From Aliihoeflea sp023389195 (GTDB lineage Bacteria; Pseudomonadota; Alphaproteobacteria; Rhizobiales; Rhizobiaceae): a DNA stretch of 64,000 nt. Positions within the stretch are counted from its first letter, which is position 1; the number at the start of each line of letters is the position of its first letter. The position numbers and the translations under genes were made by a program. Of the stretch, positions 25,153-32,932 are shown piece after piece. The stretch covers positions 1-64,000 of the forward strand of contig JAEWET010000029.1 in NCBI GenBank assembly GCA_023389195.1. Reading direction: 5' to 3'. The notes below the pieces were generated by a model. The model was not told the DNA's origin and searched no databases. It worked only from the letters and a program-made list of their open reading frames with translations.

Positions 25153-25181
25153 TTGACACTGTGACGGTGCTTCTGTAGGTT
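25153..25181 (+). promoter_or_regulatory. Sigma70-type promoter for the GTA cluster
   Basis: TTGACA (25153-25158), a 17-base spacer and TAGGTT (25176-25181) form a near-consensus housekeeping promoter 84 bases before the first GTA gene. The rest of the 331-base gap between the PBP gene and the GTA contains an AT-rich stretch just upstream (AAAGAAAATAGGAAAATAG, 25132-25150) that could act as an UP-like element. No other gene is seen there. Confidence 0.65.
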
Positions 25182-25264
25182 TCGGGCATGGTTGCAATAT
25201 TGCGGCAGGGGCGGAGCGGATGGCTCGCCGAAGATCATCTCACATCGATGCCGAGAGGGGATAA

Positions 25265-25732
25265 ATGGGGAGCGCTGAGGGCGTTTTCGCCGCGATGCGG
25301 CATGTTCATGAGGGCGGGGAGGCTTCGCTGGAAAATCTGGCGATGATCGCAGGGCGGTCGCTCAGGATGGTGCGAATGCGGGCCGAGGCGGAGGGCTGGA
25401 AGCCGGTTGCGGCGGGCAGCGTGGCGGAGCGGCGGCGGCGGATCGAAATCCAGTATGACCGGCTGATTGCGGAGATCGAGCGGCTGACGTTCGGAAGCGA
25501 GGACGGGGAGGGACTGAGTTTCGACAAGGCGCGCGTCGACACCATCATGGCGATGGTGCGGGCGCTGGAGAAAATTGGCGAAACCATGCGTTCCGATGAG
25601 GACGCAAAGGACAAGCAGATCAAAGACGATGCCGAACTTGCCGCCGCTCTCAAGCGGATCGACGACCGAATTCGCGAACTCGCCCGATATCATGCAGGAC
25701 GGCTGGGCGGCACAGAACCTGACGGCGCATGA
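25265..25732 (+). CDS. GTA small terminase (g1)
   Basis: A 155-residue protein in the position of RcGTA g1, the small terminase that regulates packaging. The first 45 residues suit a helix-turn-helix (LENLAMIAGRSLRMVRMRAEAEGW). The middle is a long charged helix or coiled coil (about 52-150) suited to ring oligomerisation. Low sequence conservation is usual here; assignment rests on position and helical layout. It is the first gene after the promoter at 25153. Its 3' end overlaps the large terminase start. Confidence 0.8.
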   Translation: MGSAEGVFAAMRHVHEGGEASLENLAMIAGRSLRMVRMRAEAEGWKPVAAGSVAERRRRIEIQYDRLIAEIERLTFGSEDGEGLSFDKARVDTIMAMVRALEKIGETMRSDEDAKDKQIKDDAELAAALKRIDDRIRELARYHAGRLGGTEPDGA

Positions 25733-26975
25733 CGAGGCGCTGACGCGTGGGGAGTGGGCGCGCCACTCGAACGGCGCGCAATACACATTGAGGACGAGAA
25801 AGCCGACCTGGCTGGTGCTGGGCGGGCGTGGCGCCGGAAAGACGCGGCTCGGGACTGAATGGGTGAACGCGCTGGTGCGTGGTTTGCCGCCGTTCAGTTT
25901 CGGACGCAAGCATTGCCGGATCGCGCTGATAGGAGAGACGCTGGGCGATGTGCGCGAGGTGATGATCGAAGGCGCTTCGGGCATCATCACGCAGGCACGC
26001 GGCAACCGGCCCCGCTATGAGGCGGGAAGGCGGCGGCTGGTGTGGGATAGCGGCGCGGTCGCCCATGCGTTTTCGTCGGAAGACCCGGAGAGCCTGCGCG
26101 GGCCGCAATTCGATGCGGCCTGGTGCGACGAACTGGCGAAGTGGCGCCACCCGCAGGATTGTTTCGACATGCTGCAATTCGGATTGCGGCTAGGCGAGCG
26201 GCCGGCGCAGATCATTACCACGACGCCGCGGCCGATCCCGCTGGTGAAGGCGCTGATCGCCGATCCGGACGTGACGGTGACGCGGCTGAAGACGATGGAC
26301 AATCGCGACAATTTGGCGGCCGGCTTCATCGAGACGATCCGCAAGCGCTATGCGGGATCGCGGCTCGAACGGCAGGAGCTGGACGGCGAACTCATCGAGG
26401 ATCGCTTCGATGCGTTGTGGTCGCGCGCGCAGTTGGAGGCGGCGCGGATCGAGGGGCGGCCGGAGATGACGCGGATCGTGGTCGCGGTCGACCCGCCGGC
26501 AAGCTCGGGCAGCCGAGCGGATGCGTGCGGGATCGTGGTTGCGGGATTGTGCGACGACGGACGCGCGGTGGTGCTGGAGGATGCGACGGTGCAGGGGCTG
26601 AAGCCGCAGGGCTGGGCCGCGCGCATCGTCGAGGCCTATCACCGGCATGAGGCCGATTGCGTCGTCGCGGAGGTCAACCAGGGCGGCGACATGGTCGGCG
26701 CGGTGCTTTCCGCCGTCGATGCGAGCCTGCCGGTGAAGGCGGTGCGCGCCTCGCGCGGCAAGTGGCTGCGCGCCGAGCCGGTGGCGGCGCTCTATCATCA
26801 GGGCAAGGTGGTGCATGCGCGCCGCTTCGCCGAGTTGGAAGACGAGATGTGCGATTTCGGGCCGCAGGGTCTGTCGAACGGACGCTCGCCCGACCGCCTC
26901 GACGCGCTCGTCTGGGCGCTGAACGAACTTCTTTTGGGGCGCGGGCAGGAACCGCGCATCCGCAAACTCACCTGA
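25629..26975 (+). CDS. GTA large terminase, packaging ATPase/nuclease (g2)
   Basis: About 448 residues. The ATPase domain has Walker A GGRGAGKT (65-72) and Walker B FDAAWCDE (Asp167, Glu168); the RNase H-like nuclease has Asp288 (VVAVDPPAS), Glu348 (VVAEVNQGG) and a C-terminal acidic DRLDALVWAL. It pumps DNA into the capsid; GTA terminases take host DNA nonspecifically by headful packaging. The start is uncertain: ATG 25629 gives an overlap of 104 bases with g1, ATG 25692 one of 41 bases, and neither has a strong ribosome site. The nuclease residues are intact. Confidence 0.93.
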   Translation: MPNLPPLSSGSTTEFANSPDIMQDGWAAQNLTAHDEALTRGEWARHSNGAQYTLRTRKPTWLVLGGRGAGKTRLGTEWVNALVRGLPPFSFGRKHCRIALIGETLGDVREVMIEGASGIITQARGNRPRYEAGRRRLVWDSGAVAHAFSSEDPESLRGPQFDAAWCDELAKWRHPQDCFDMLQFGLRLGERPAQIITTTPRPIPLVKALIADPDVTVTRLKTMDNRDNLAAGFIETIRKRYAGSRLERQELDGELIEDRFDALWSRAQLEAARIEGRPEMTRIVVAVDPPASSGSRADACGIVVAGLCDDGRAVVLEDATVQGLKPQGWAARIVEAYHRHEADCVVAEVNQGGDMVGAVLSAVDASLPVKAVRASRGKWLRAEPVAALYHQGKVVHARRFAELEDEMCDFGPQGLSNGRSPDRLDALVWALNELLLGRGQEPRIRKLT

Positions 26976-26986
26976 AGGAATTGCCG

Positions 26987-28171
26987 ATGGGATGGAAATG
27001 GCCTTGGGCGCGGCGCCCGGAGGACGATGGCGCGCGGCTGGAGACGCGGTCGGCGAGCCTGTCGCCGGGCTTCGTCGCACTGCACATGAATGGCGAGGCG
27101 GTGTGGACGCGCGGCGACTATGCGGCGCTCGCCCGCGAAGGCTTCATGCGCAATCCGGTCGTGCATCGCTCGGTGCGGATGATTTCGCAGGCGGCGGCGA
27201 CCATTCCCTTTCTGCTTTACGAGGACGGCGAGGAACTGACCGAGCATCCGCTGCTCGACCTCGTCGCGCGGCCGAATGCGCGCCAGTCGGGACCGGCCTT
27301 TCTCGAAAGGCTCTACGGGCATCTGATGATGGCCGGGAACGCCTATGCCGAACTGGTCGAGACAGCGTCCGGGGCGCGCGAACTGCACCTGTTGCGGCCC
27401 GACCGGGTGACGGTTTCGGCCGACCGGGCGGGCTGGCCTGTGGCGCTGGAGGAGCGGCAGGGGGCGGCGACCCGGCGGGTGGGGCTGGGGCTGGGTGAGA
27501 GCGGCGGGGCGCATCATTTCGCGCTCTTCCATCCGCTCGACGACCATTACGGCTTTCCCCCGTTGCAGGCCGCTTTGATGGCGCTCGACGTTCACAACGC
27601 GACGGGGCGCTGGAACAAGGCCCTGCTCGACAATTCGGCACGGCCGTCGGGCGCGCTCGTCTACGCGCCGAAGGAAGGCGGGAACCTCACCGACGACCAG
27701 TATGAGCGGCTGAAGGCGGAGCTGGAGGAGGGCTATACGGGCGCGGTGCGGGCCGGGCGGCCGCTGCTTCTGGAAGGCGGGCTCGACTGGAAGGCGATGG
27801 GGCTGACGCCGAAGGACATGGATTTCATCGAGGCGAAGAACGCGGCGAGCCGCGACATCGCACTCGCCTTCGGCATTCCGCCGATGATCCTCGGCATTCC
27901 CGGCGACAACACCTATGCGAACTACCAGGAGGCGAACCGCGCCTTCTATCGCCTGACCGTGCTGCCGCTGGTCGAGCGCATCGCGCAGGAACTGGACGGC
28001 TGGCTGGCGCCACGCTTCGGGCGGCGTTTGAGGCTGCACTACGACGCCGACCGGATCGAGGGGCTGGCGGCCGAGCGCGAGGCGCTTTGGGCGCGGGTCG
28101 GTGCGGCCGAATTCCTGACCGATGCGGAAAAGCGCGAGGCGGTGGGCTATGGCCCGCGGCCCGTTGCCTGA
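26987..28171 (+). CDS. GTA portal protein (g3)
   Basis: A 394-residue HK97-type portal that forms the dodecameric ring through which DNA enters and leaves the head. Recognisable blocks: MNPVVHRSVRMISQAAATIPF-like N-terminus, YGHLMMAGNAYAELV, HNATGRWNKALLDNSARPSG and the late FIEAKNAASRDIALAFGIPP and TYANYQEANRAFYRLTVLP. ATG 26987 follows GAAGGA (26974-26979) and encodes MGWKWPW, a usual start for this family. It is 11 bases after the terminase stop. Confidence 0.95.
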   Translation: MGWKWPWARRPEDDGARLETRSASLSPGFVALHMNGEAVWTRGDYAALAREGFMRNPVVHRSVRMISQAAATIPFLLYEDGEELTEHPLLDLVARPNARQSGPAFLERLYGHLMMAGNAYAELVETASGARELHLLRPDRVTVSADRAGWPVALEERQGAATRRVGLGLGESGGAHHFALFHPLDDHYGFPPLQAALMALDVHNATGRWNKALLDNSARPSGALVYAPKEGGNLTDDQYERLKAELEEGYTGAVRAGRPLLLEGGLDWKAMGLTPKDMDFIEAKNAASRDIALAFGIPPMILGIPGDNTYANYQEANRAFYRLTVLPLVERIAQELDGWLAPRFGRRLRLHYDADRIEGLAAEREALWARVGAAEFLTDAEKREAVGYGPRPVA

Positions 28172-28182
28172 AGGAGGGCGTG

Positions 28183-28515
28183 ATGAACCTTGCGATGGAA
28201 ACGGCCTGGCTGTGGCTGGCCAAGTTCGCCGGTGCGATCGCCGGTTCGGCGATCTCGGTCGCCTATGTGCTGCCGCGCGGACGGCGCGAGGCGGCGCTGC
28301 GGTTCACGGTCGGCGTCGTCTCGGGCCTGATCTTCGGCGGCGCGGCGGGGCTGAAGATCGCCTCGGAACTCGATGTCGGATCGGCGCTGGGCGCCTTCGA
28401 GATCATGCTGATGGGATCGGCCGCCGCGAGCCTCAGCGCCTGGTGGGCGCTTGGGCTCGTGATGCGGCTCTTCGACCGGGCGGATGGGAAGATGCAGCGG
28501 GGCGACAAGGAATGA
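28183..28515 (+). CDS. GTA small membrane protein (g3.5, DUF6107-like)
   Basis: A 110-residue protein with about three hydrophobic helices (residues 10-30, 40-60 and 70-92), between portal and protease where RcGTA has g3.5. It resembles the rhizobial DUF6107 family; role unknown. ATG 28183 follows a strong AAGGAGGG. The stop overlaps the protease start (ATGA at 28512). Confidence 0.75.
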   Translation: MNLAMETAWLWLAKFAGAIAGSAISVAYVLPRGRREAALRFTVGVVSGLIFGGAAGLKIASELDVGSALGAFEIMLMGSAAASLSAWWALGLVMRLFDRADGKMQRGDKE

Positions 28516-29180
28516 GCACGGTGAAACTGGAGCGCAAGCTCGTCGACGTGGCGATCGACGGCGTCGACGAGACGGGCGTGTTCGAGGGCTATGCTAGCCT
28601 GTTCGACCGGATCGACATGAGCCGCGACATCGTGGAGCGCGGGGCGTTTGCGACGGCGCTGGCAAAGAAGGGGCCGGGCGGCATCCGGATGCTGTTCCAG
28701 CACGATCCGGCGCAGCCGATCGGCGCCTGGACGGCGATCTCGGAGGATGCGTTCGGGCTGAAGGTGCGCGGGCGGCTATCGGCGGGTTCGGCCAGAGGGC
28801 GCGAGGTGCGCGAGCTGATCCGCGACGGGGCGCTGGACGGTCTGTCGATCGGCTTCAAGGTGGCGCGCGGGCACACCGACCCGAAGACCGGCATCCGCCA
28901 TATCCGCGAGGCGGATCTGTGGGAGATTTCGGTCGTGACCTTTCCGATGCAGGACGGCGCGCGGATCGCCAAGGGCGAGACGCTGCCGACGACACGCGAA
29001 TTCGAGCGCTGGCTGACGCGGGACGCGCAGCTTACGCGCAAGGAGGCGAGGCATGTGATGGCGCATGGCTTCGCGAGCTTGAGGCGCGAGCGGGATGCCG
29101 CGCCGGACGCAGACACAAGCCTGGCGGAGCGCATTCGCCGGGCGGCACGATCCCTCAATCAAAGGACCAATCTTCGTTGA
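28512..29180 (+). CDS. GTA prohead protease (g4, HK97 family)
   Basis: A 222-residue serine protease that trims the capsid protein during head maturation. The HK97-family catalytic residues are His64 (RMLFQHDPAQPIG) and Ser112 (DGLSIGFKV); the N-terminal FEGYASLFDRIDMSRDIVERG is diagnostic. The C-terminal tail (about 165-222) is charged. Start ATG overlaps the g3.5 stop; its TGA overlaps the TTG start of the capsid gene. Confidence 0.94.
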   Translation: MSTVKLERKLVDVAIDGVDETGVFEGYASLFDRIDMSRDIVERGAFATALAKKGPGGIRMLFQHDPAQPIGAWTAISEDAFGLKVRGRLSAGSARGREVRELIRDGALDGLSIGFKVARGHTDPKTGIRHIREADLWEISVVTFPMQDGARIAKGETLPTTREFERWLTRDAQLTRKEARHVMAHGFASLRRERDAAPDADTSLAERIRRAARSLNQRTNLR

Positions 29181-30409
29181 ACCATTCCATCGAGACCAAG
29201 GCGGCGACCGGCGAGATCGGCGATGCCTTCGACGATCTGATGACGACGTTTGGCACGTTTCGCGAGGCCAATGACAGCCGGCTGGCGCAGATCGAAAGGC
29301 GCATGAGCGCCGACGTGATCACCACTGACAAGGTAGACCGCATCTCGGCTGCGCTCGACCGTCAGCAGCGCGCGCTCGACGAGATGAGCCTGAAGCGGGC
29401 ACGTCCGCATCTGGGCGGCGAGCGTGGCGCGGGCGCCGCGCTCGAGCACAAGCACGCCTTCGACACCTATGTTCGCGCCGGTGAGGACCGCACGTTGCGC
29501 GACCTCGAACAGAAGGCGATGAGCTATGGCTCGGGCCAGGATGGCGGCTATCTCGTGCCCGACGAGATCGAGACGGCGATCGGCGCGAGGTTGCGTGAAC
29601 TGTCGCCGATCCGCTCGATCGCGACGGTGCGGCAGGTTTCCGGCGCCGTCCTGAAGAAGCCCTTCGCGGTCAACGGCCCAGCGGTCGGCTGGGTCGGCGA
29701 GACGGCGGCGCGTCCGCAGACGGCGACGGCGGCGCTGCAGGAGATGCAGTTTCCGACCATGGAACTCTACGCCATGCCGGCGGCGACGGCGGCGCTTCTG
29801 GAGGATTCGATCGTCGATCTGGGCGACTGGATCACCGGCGAAGTGGAGATCGCCTTCGCCGAGCAGGAAGGTGCGGCCTTCGTCAATGGCGACGGGGTGA
29901 ACAAGCCGCGCGGTTTCCTCGATTACGGGTCGGTGGCGGAAGGCGACTGGGCATGGGGCAGCCTCGGCCATGTCGCGACCGGCGTCGACGGCGCGCTGCC
30001 GGCGGAGGACGCTTCGGACGTACTGATCGACACGGTCTATGCGCTGAAGAGCGGCTATCGCCAGAACGCGAACTGGGTGATGAACCGCAGGACGCAGGCC
30101 GCGATCCGCAAGTTGAAGGACGCCGACGGCAACTATCTGTGGCAACCGCCTGCCACCGCCGGCGCTCGTGCGATGCTGATGGGCTTTTCGGTCGTCGAGG
30201 CCGAGGACATGCCCGACATCGGCGCGGATGCGACGCCGATCGCCTTCGGCGATTTCGGCCGCGGCTATCTCGTCGTCGACCGGGCAGGCGTTCGCGTCCT
30301 GCGCGACCCGTATTCGGCCAAACCCTACGTGCTCTTCTACGTGACCAAGCGTGTCGGCGGCGGGGTGCAGGACTTCGACGCGATCAAGCTGCTGAAGTTC
30401 GCGGCGTAA
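29177..30409 (+). CDS. GTA major capsid protein (g5, HK97 fold)
   Basis: A 410-residue phage capsid protein. A helical N-terminal prodomain (about 1-115, EANDSRLAQIERRMSADV) is presumably removed by the g4 protease, leaving an HK97 core that starts around the MSYGSGQDGGYLVPDEIE block. Later blocks: SPIRSIATVRQVSGA, GWVGETAARPQT, EQEGAAFVNGDG and NANWVMNRRT. The start is taken as TTG 29177, overlapping the protease stop as TTGA, with AAAGGA at 29161-29166 as ribosome site; no ATG or GTG gives the prodomain a sensible beginning. A terminator follows 18 bases after the stop. Confidence 0.94.
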   Translation: MNHSIETKAATGEIGDAFDDLMTTFGTFREANDSRLAQIERRMSADVITTDKVDRISAALDRQQRALDEMSLKRARPHLGGERGAGAALEHKHAFDTYVRAGEDRTLRDLEQKAMSYGSGQDGGYLVPDEIETAIGARLRELSPIRSIATVRQVSGAVLKKPFAVNGPAVGWVGETAARPQTATAALQEMQFPTMELYAMPAATAALLEDSIVDLGDWITGEVEIAFAEQEGAAFVNGDGVNKPRGFLDYGSVAEGDWAWGSLGHVATGVDGALPAEDASDVLIDTVYALKSGYRQNANWVMNRRTQAAIRKLKDADGNYLWQPPATAGARAMLMGFSVVEAEDMPDIGADATPIAFGDFGRGYLVVDRAGVRVLRDPYSAKPYVLFYVTKRVGGGVQDFDAIKLLKFAA

Positions 30410-30427
30410 GGCGGCGAACGAACCATC

Positions 30428-30458
30428 GGCCCCGGCACGCGATTGCCGGGGCCTTTTT
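30428..30458 (+). terminator. Intrinsic terminator after the GTA capsid gene
   Basis: A perfect 10-bp stem (30428-30437 with 30444-30453), 6-base loop and TTTTT tail sit between the capsid gene and g6, inside the cluster. It should end many transcripts there, raising head relative to tail expression. Confidence 0.8.
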
Positions 30459-30480
30459 GCATCCGACAACCGAGGTGGCG

Positions 30481-31053
30481 ATGACCGCATTTCGAACGAC
30501 CGGCCCCGAGGGCGAGCCGGTGACGCTGGCCGAGGCAAAGAGCCATCTGCGCGTCCAGCACGACAGCGAGGACGAATTGCTGACGGGCCTGGTCAGGGCC
30601 GCGCGCGAGGAAGTGGAGGCGGCGACGGGGCTGGCGCTGATGGCGCAGAGCTGGCGCAAGGTGCTCGACGCGCTGCCGGGCGACCGGACGGTGCGCCTGA
30701 CGCCGCATCCCGTGCGCGAGGTTCTGTCGGTGACGGTGTTCGGCGAGGACGGCGAGGGATCGGTGGTCGACCCGGCGGGCTATGTCGTCGACGCGGTGTC
30801 ACGGCCGGCGCGGGTTCATTTCAAGGTGGCCCTGGCGCCGACGGCATCGCTGAACGGCATCGAGATCGATTTCGTGGCAGGCCATGGCGAGGCGGCGACG
30901 GACGTGCCCGACCTGTTGAAGCGTGCGGTGCTGGTGCTGGTGGCGCACTGGTACGAATTTCGCGGGGTGCATGGCGCGGGCGACCAGCCGGTTTCGTATC
31001 CGGCCGGCTACGAGCGGCTGATCGCGCCGTTCAAGCGCAGGAGGATCGCGTGA
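30481..31053 (+). CDS. GTA head-tail connector/adaptor (g6)
   Basis: A 190-residue gp6/gp8-like connector that attaches under the portal. The family beginning PVTLAEAKSHLRVQHDSEDELL is clear, followed by the AAREEVEAATGLAL helix and a C-terminal LLKRAVLVLVAHWYEFRG helix. ATG 30481 follows CGAGGTGGCG and comes 22 bases after the terminator tail. Its stop overlaps the next start. Confidence 0.9.
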   Translation: MTAFRTTGPEGEPVTLAEAKSHLRVQHDSEDELLTGLVRAAREEVEAATGLALMAQSWRKVLDALPGDRTVRLTPHPVREVLSVTVFGEDGEGSVVDPAGYVVDAVSRPARVHFKVALAPTASLNGIEIDFVAGHGEAATDVPDLLKRAVLVLVAHWYEFRGVHGAGDQPVSYPAGYERLIAPFKRRRIA

Positions 31054-31382
31054 TGGAGTTCATCGATCCAGGGATGCTGCACACCGAACTGATCGTGGAA
31101 GATGCGATCGAGAGCGGCGACGGGGCGGGTGGCGTCGTGCGCGAGTGGGTCGAGGTGGCGACGCTGTTCGCACATGTCGAGCCGGTGCGGGCGCGGATGC
31201 GCTACGGCGCGGATCAGCGGCAGGTGGACATCACCCACCGCATCACGCTGCGCCATCGCGACGGACTCTTCCGGCGGATGCGGCTTCGCCGCGGCGAGCG
31301 GGTCTTCGCCATCGAAACCATCACCGACCCGGATGAGACGGGGCGCTATCTCGTCTGCGAGACGCGGGAGACGGGGCGATGA
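31053..31382 (+). CDS. GTA head closure protein / stopper (g7)
   Basis: A 109-residue head-tail joining protein that plugs the portal channel: a beta-barrel-like sequence with THRITLRHRDGLFRRMRL, FAIETITDPDETGRYLVC and MLHTELIVED. ATG 31053 is favoured, 8 bases after AGGAGG; GTG 31050 in the same frame is the alternative. It overlaps the g6 stop by one base and the next small ORF by four. Confidence 0.88.
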   Translation: MEFIDPGMLHTELIVEDAIESGDGAGGVVREWVEVATLFAHVEPVRARMRYGADQRQVDITHRITLRHRDGLFRRMRLRRGERVFAIETITDPDETGRYLVCETRETGR

Positions 31383-31540
31383 AGGCGGCGATACGCACGA
31401 CCGGCGACGATCTCGTCAGGAGCCTGCGCAGCCTGCTGCACGGCATGGCGGACGACGTTGCGTCAGGCTATCGTGGCGAGCGGGAGCGCCGGACGGGCGA
31501 GGAGGGGCGAGGAGGGGCGGATGACAAGCGCGGCACTTGA
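31379..31540 (+). CDS. Small 53-residue ORF nested between GTA g7 and g8
   Basis: ATG 31379 overlaps the g7 stop (ATGA) and the frame runs 53 codons to TGA 31540, 20 bases into g8. The first 33 residues (MKAAIRTTGDDLVRSLRSLL onward) could form an amphipathic helix; the rest is Arg/Glu/Gly-rich and contains the GAGGGGCG ribosome sites used by g8. It may be a remnant of a gp10-like tail gene or simply a leader that couples translation of g8 to g7. It is not part of the RcGTA gene set. Confidence 0.5.
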   Translation: MKAAIRTTGDDLVRSLRSLLHGMADDVASGYRGERERRTGEEGRGGADDKRGT

Positions 31541-31931
31541 GCTTCAGCGGGGCGTCTTCGCAACCTTGCAGGCGAATGCAGACCTGGCCGCCGCCATGGG
31601 CGCGGTTCGGCTGTACGACCAGGCGCCGGCCAATGCGAAGTTTCCTTACCTGACGTTCGGACGAACCGCCCTCTACGACTGGTCGACCGATACGGAGACC
31701 GGGGCGGAACACCTCGTCACCTTACACGTCTGGTCGAAGGAGAGCGGCAAGAGCGAATGCCACGCGCTTATCGAAATGGTGCGGGCGGCGCTCGACGACG
31801 CGGCGCTGGCCCTCGACGGACATGCGCTGATCCGGCTGCGCGCCGAATACTCCGAAGTCCGCTACGAGGACGACAATGACGTCCATCACGGACTGATCCG
31901 ATTTCGCGCGCTGACCGAAGCGGCAAGCTGA
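31521..31931 (+). CDS. GTA tail terminator (g8, DUF3168)
   Basis: A 136-residue tail-completion protein that ends the tail tube at the head-proximal side. DUF3168 hallmarks: ELQRGVFATLQANADLAAA at the start, PYLTFG, GAEHLVTLHVWSKESGK and a C-terminal VHHGLIRFRALTE. ATG 31521 is placed by GGAGGGGCGG just upstream; the frame extends further left with non-family sequence. Confidence 0.9.
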   Translation: MTSAALELQRGVFATLQANADLAAAMGAVRLYDQAPANAKFPYLTFGRTALYDWSTDTETGAEHLVTLHVWSKESGKSECHALIEMVRAALDDAALALDGHALIRLRAEYSEVRYEDDNDVHHGLIRFRALTEAAS

Positions 31932-31971
31932 ATTCACTGACATCGTTGAACATTTTTACCTGGAGGCCTTC

Positions 31972-32388
31972 ATGGTTGCTCAGAAGGGCAAGGATCTGTT
32001 GCTCAAACTCGACCCGGACGGGTCGGGCATTTTCGTCACCATCGCCGGGCTGCGGACCAAGCGGTTGGCGTTCAACTCCGAGACCGTCGATGTGACCAAC
32101 GCGGATTCGGCGGGCCGCTGGCGAGAGCTTCTGGCGGGCGCCGGCGTGCAGAGGGCATCGGTCAGCGGCTCGGGCATCTTCAAGGACCAGGCCTCGGACG
32201 TGCTTCTGCGCGAACGCTTCTTCGAAGGCGCGATCTCGGCCTGGCAACTCGCGATCCCAAATTTCGGCGTGATCGAAGGGCCGTTCCAGATCACCGCGCT
32301 CGAATATGCGGGCAGCCATGACGGCGAGGTCACGTTCGAGGCGGCGCTGGAATCGGCCGGCGCGCTGAGCTTTGCGGAGGCCGCATGA
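31972..32388 (+). CDS. GTA major tail tube protein (g9)
   Basis: A 138-residue TP901-1-like tail tube protein: GKDLLLKLDPDGSGIFVTIAGLR, FNSETVDVTNADSAGRWREL and GEVTFEAALESAG are family blocks. Hexamers stack to form the tube. It starts 40 bases after g8 with TGGAGG at 31961-31966; the stop overlaps g10 (ATGA at 32385). Confidence 0.93.
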   Translation: MVAQKGKDLLLKLDPDGSGIFVTIAGLRTKRLAFNSETVDVTNADSAGRWRELLAGAGVQRASVSGSGIFKDQASDVLLRERFFEGAISAWQLAIPNFGVIEGPFQITALEYAGSHDGEVTFEAALESAGALSFAEAA

Positions 32389-32717
32389 ACGTGAACCATC
32401 GGCGCGGCGAGATTTCCGCGACGCTCGACGGACGTGACTTCCGGCTGTGCCTGACGCTGGGCGCTTTGGCCGAACTCGAAAGCGCGTTCGAGGCGAACGA
32501 TCTGGGGGCGCTCGTCGAGCGATTTTCGACGGGCAGGCTCTCGGCCGGCGACATGGCGAAGATCATCGGCGCGGGTCTGCGCGGCGGCGGCAATGCGGTG
32601 GCCGATAATGAGGTGAGGGCGATGCATTGCGAAGGCGGGGTGACCGGTTTCGCGGCGATCGTCTCGGACCTCTTGATCGCGACCTTCGCCGGGGAGGCGG
32701 GGCCGGCAAACCCTTGA
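32385..32717 (+). CDS. GTA tail assembly chaperone (g10)
   Basis: A 110-residue protein of the GTA gp10 / Phage_TAC_11 type. The core FRLCLTLGALAELESAFEAN and LSAGDMAKIIGAGLRGGG are diagnostic. It is thought to hold the tape measure during tail-tube growth together with the next product. Its start overlaps g9 and its TGA overlaps the TTG of g10.1. Confidence 0.88.
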   Translation: MNVNHRRGEISATLDGRDFRLCLTLGALAELESAFEANDLGALVERFSTGRLSAGDMAKIIGAGLRGGGNAVADNEVRAMHCEGGVTGFAAIVSDLLIATFAGEAGPANP

Positions 32718-32920
32718 ACGCCGCAGCAGCGCCGACGAGCTGGTTTCCATGGGACGACGTCCTCGAAACCGGCCTCGGCCTGCTGCGGCTGAAACCGGCC
32801 GAGCTTTGGTCGATGACGCCGCGCGAATTCGCCTGGTGCGCCGGGCTGAACCGCGCGGCCCGCCCTGCGCCGGCGCGCGACGATCTCGGCGCGCTGATGG
32901 CGCGCTTTCCCGATCTTTGA
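32714..32920 (+). CDS. GTA tail assembly chaperone 2 (g10.1, rcc01693-like)
   Basis: A 68-residue protein with the short TAC motif: WDDVLETGLGLLRLKP, LWSMTPREF and a C-terminal LGALMARFPD. There is no ATG or GTG before the conserved part; the only in-frame start that fits is TTG 32714, which overlaps the g10 stop as TTGA. In tailed phages two such chaperones are often made by frameshifting; here overlap coupling may serve that role. Confidence 0.83.
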   Translation: MNAAAAPTSWFPWDDVLETGLGLLRLKPAELWSMTPREFAWCAGLNRAARPAPARDDLGALMARFPDL

Positions 32921-32932
32921 AGGAGACCTGCG

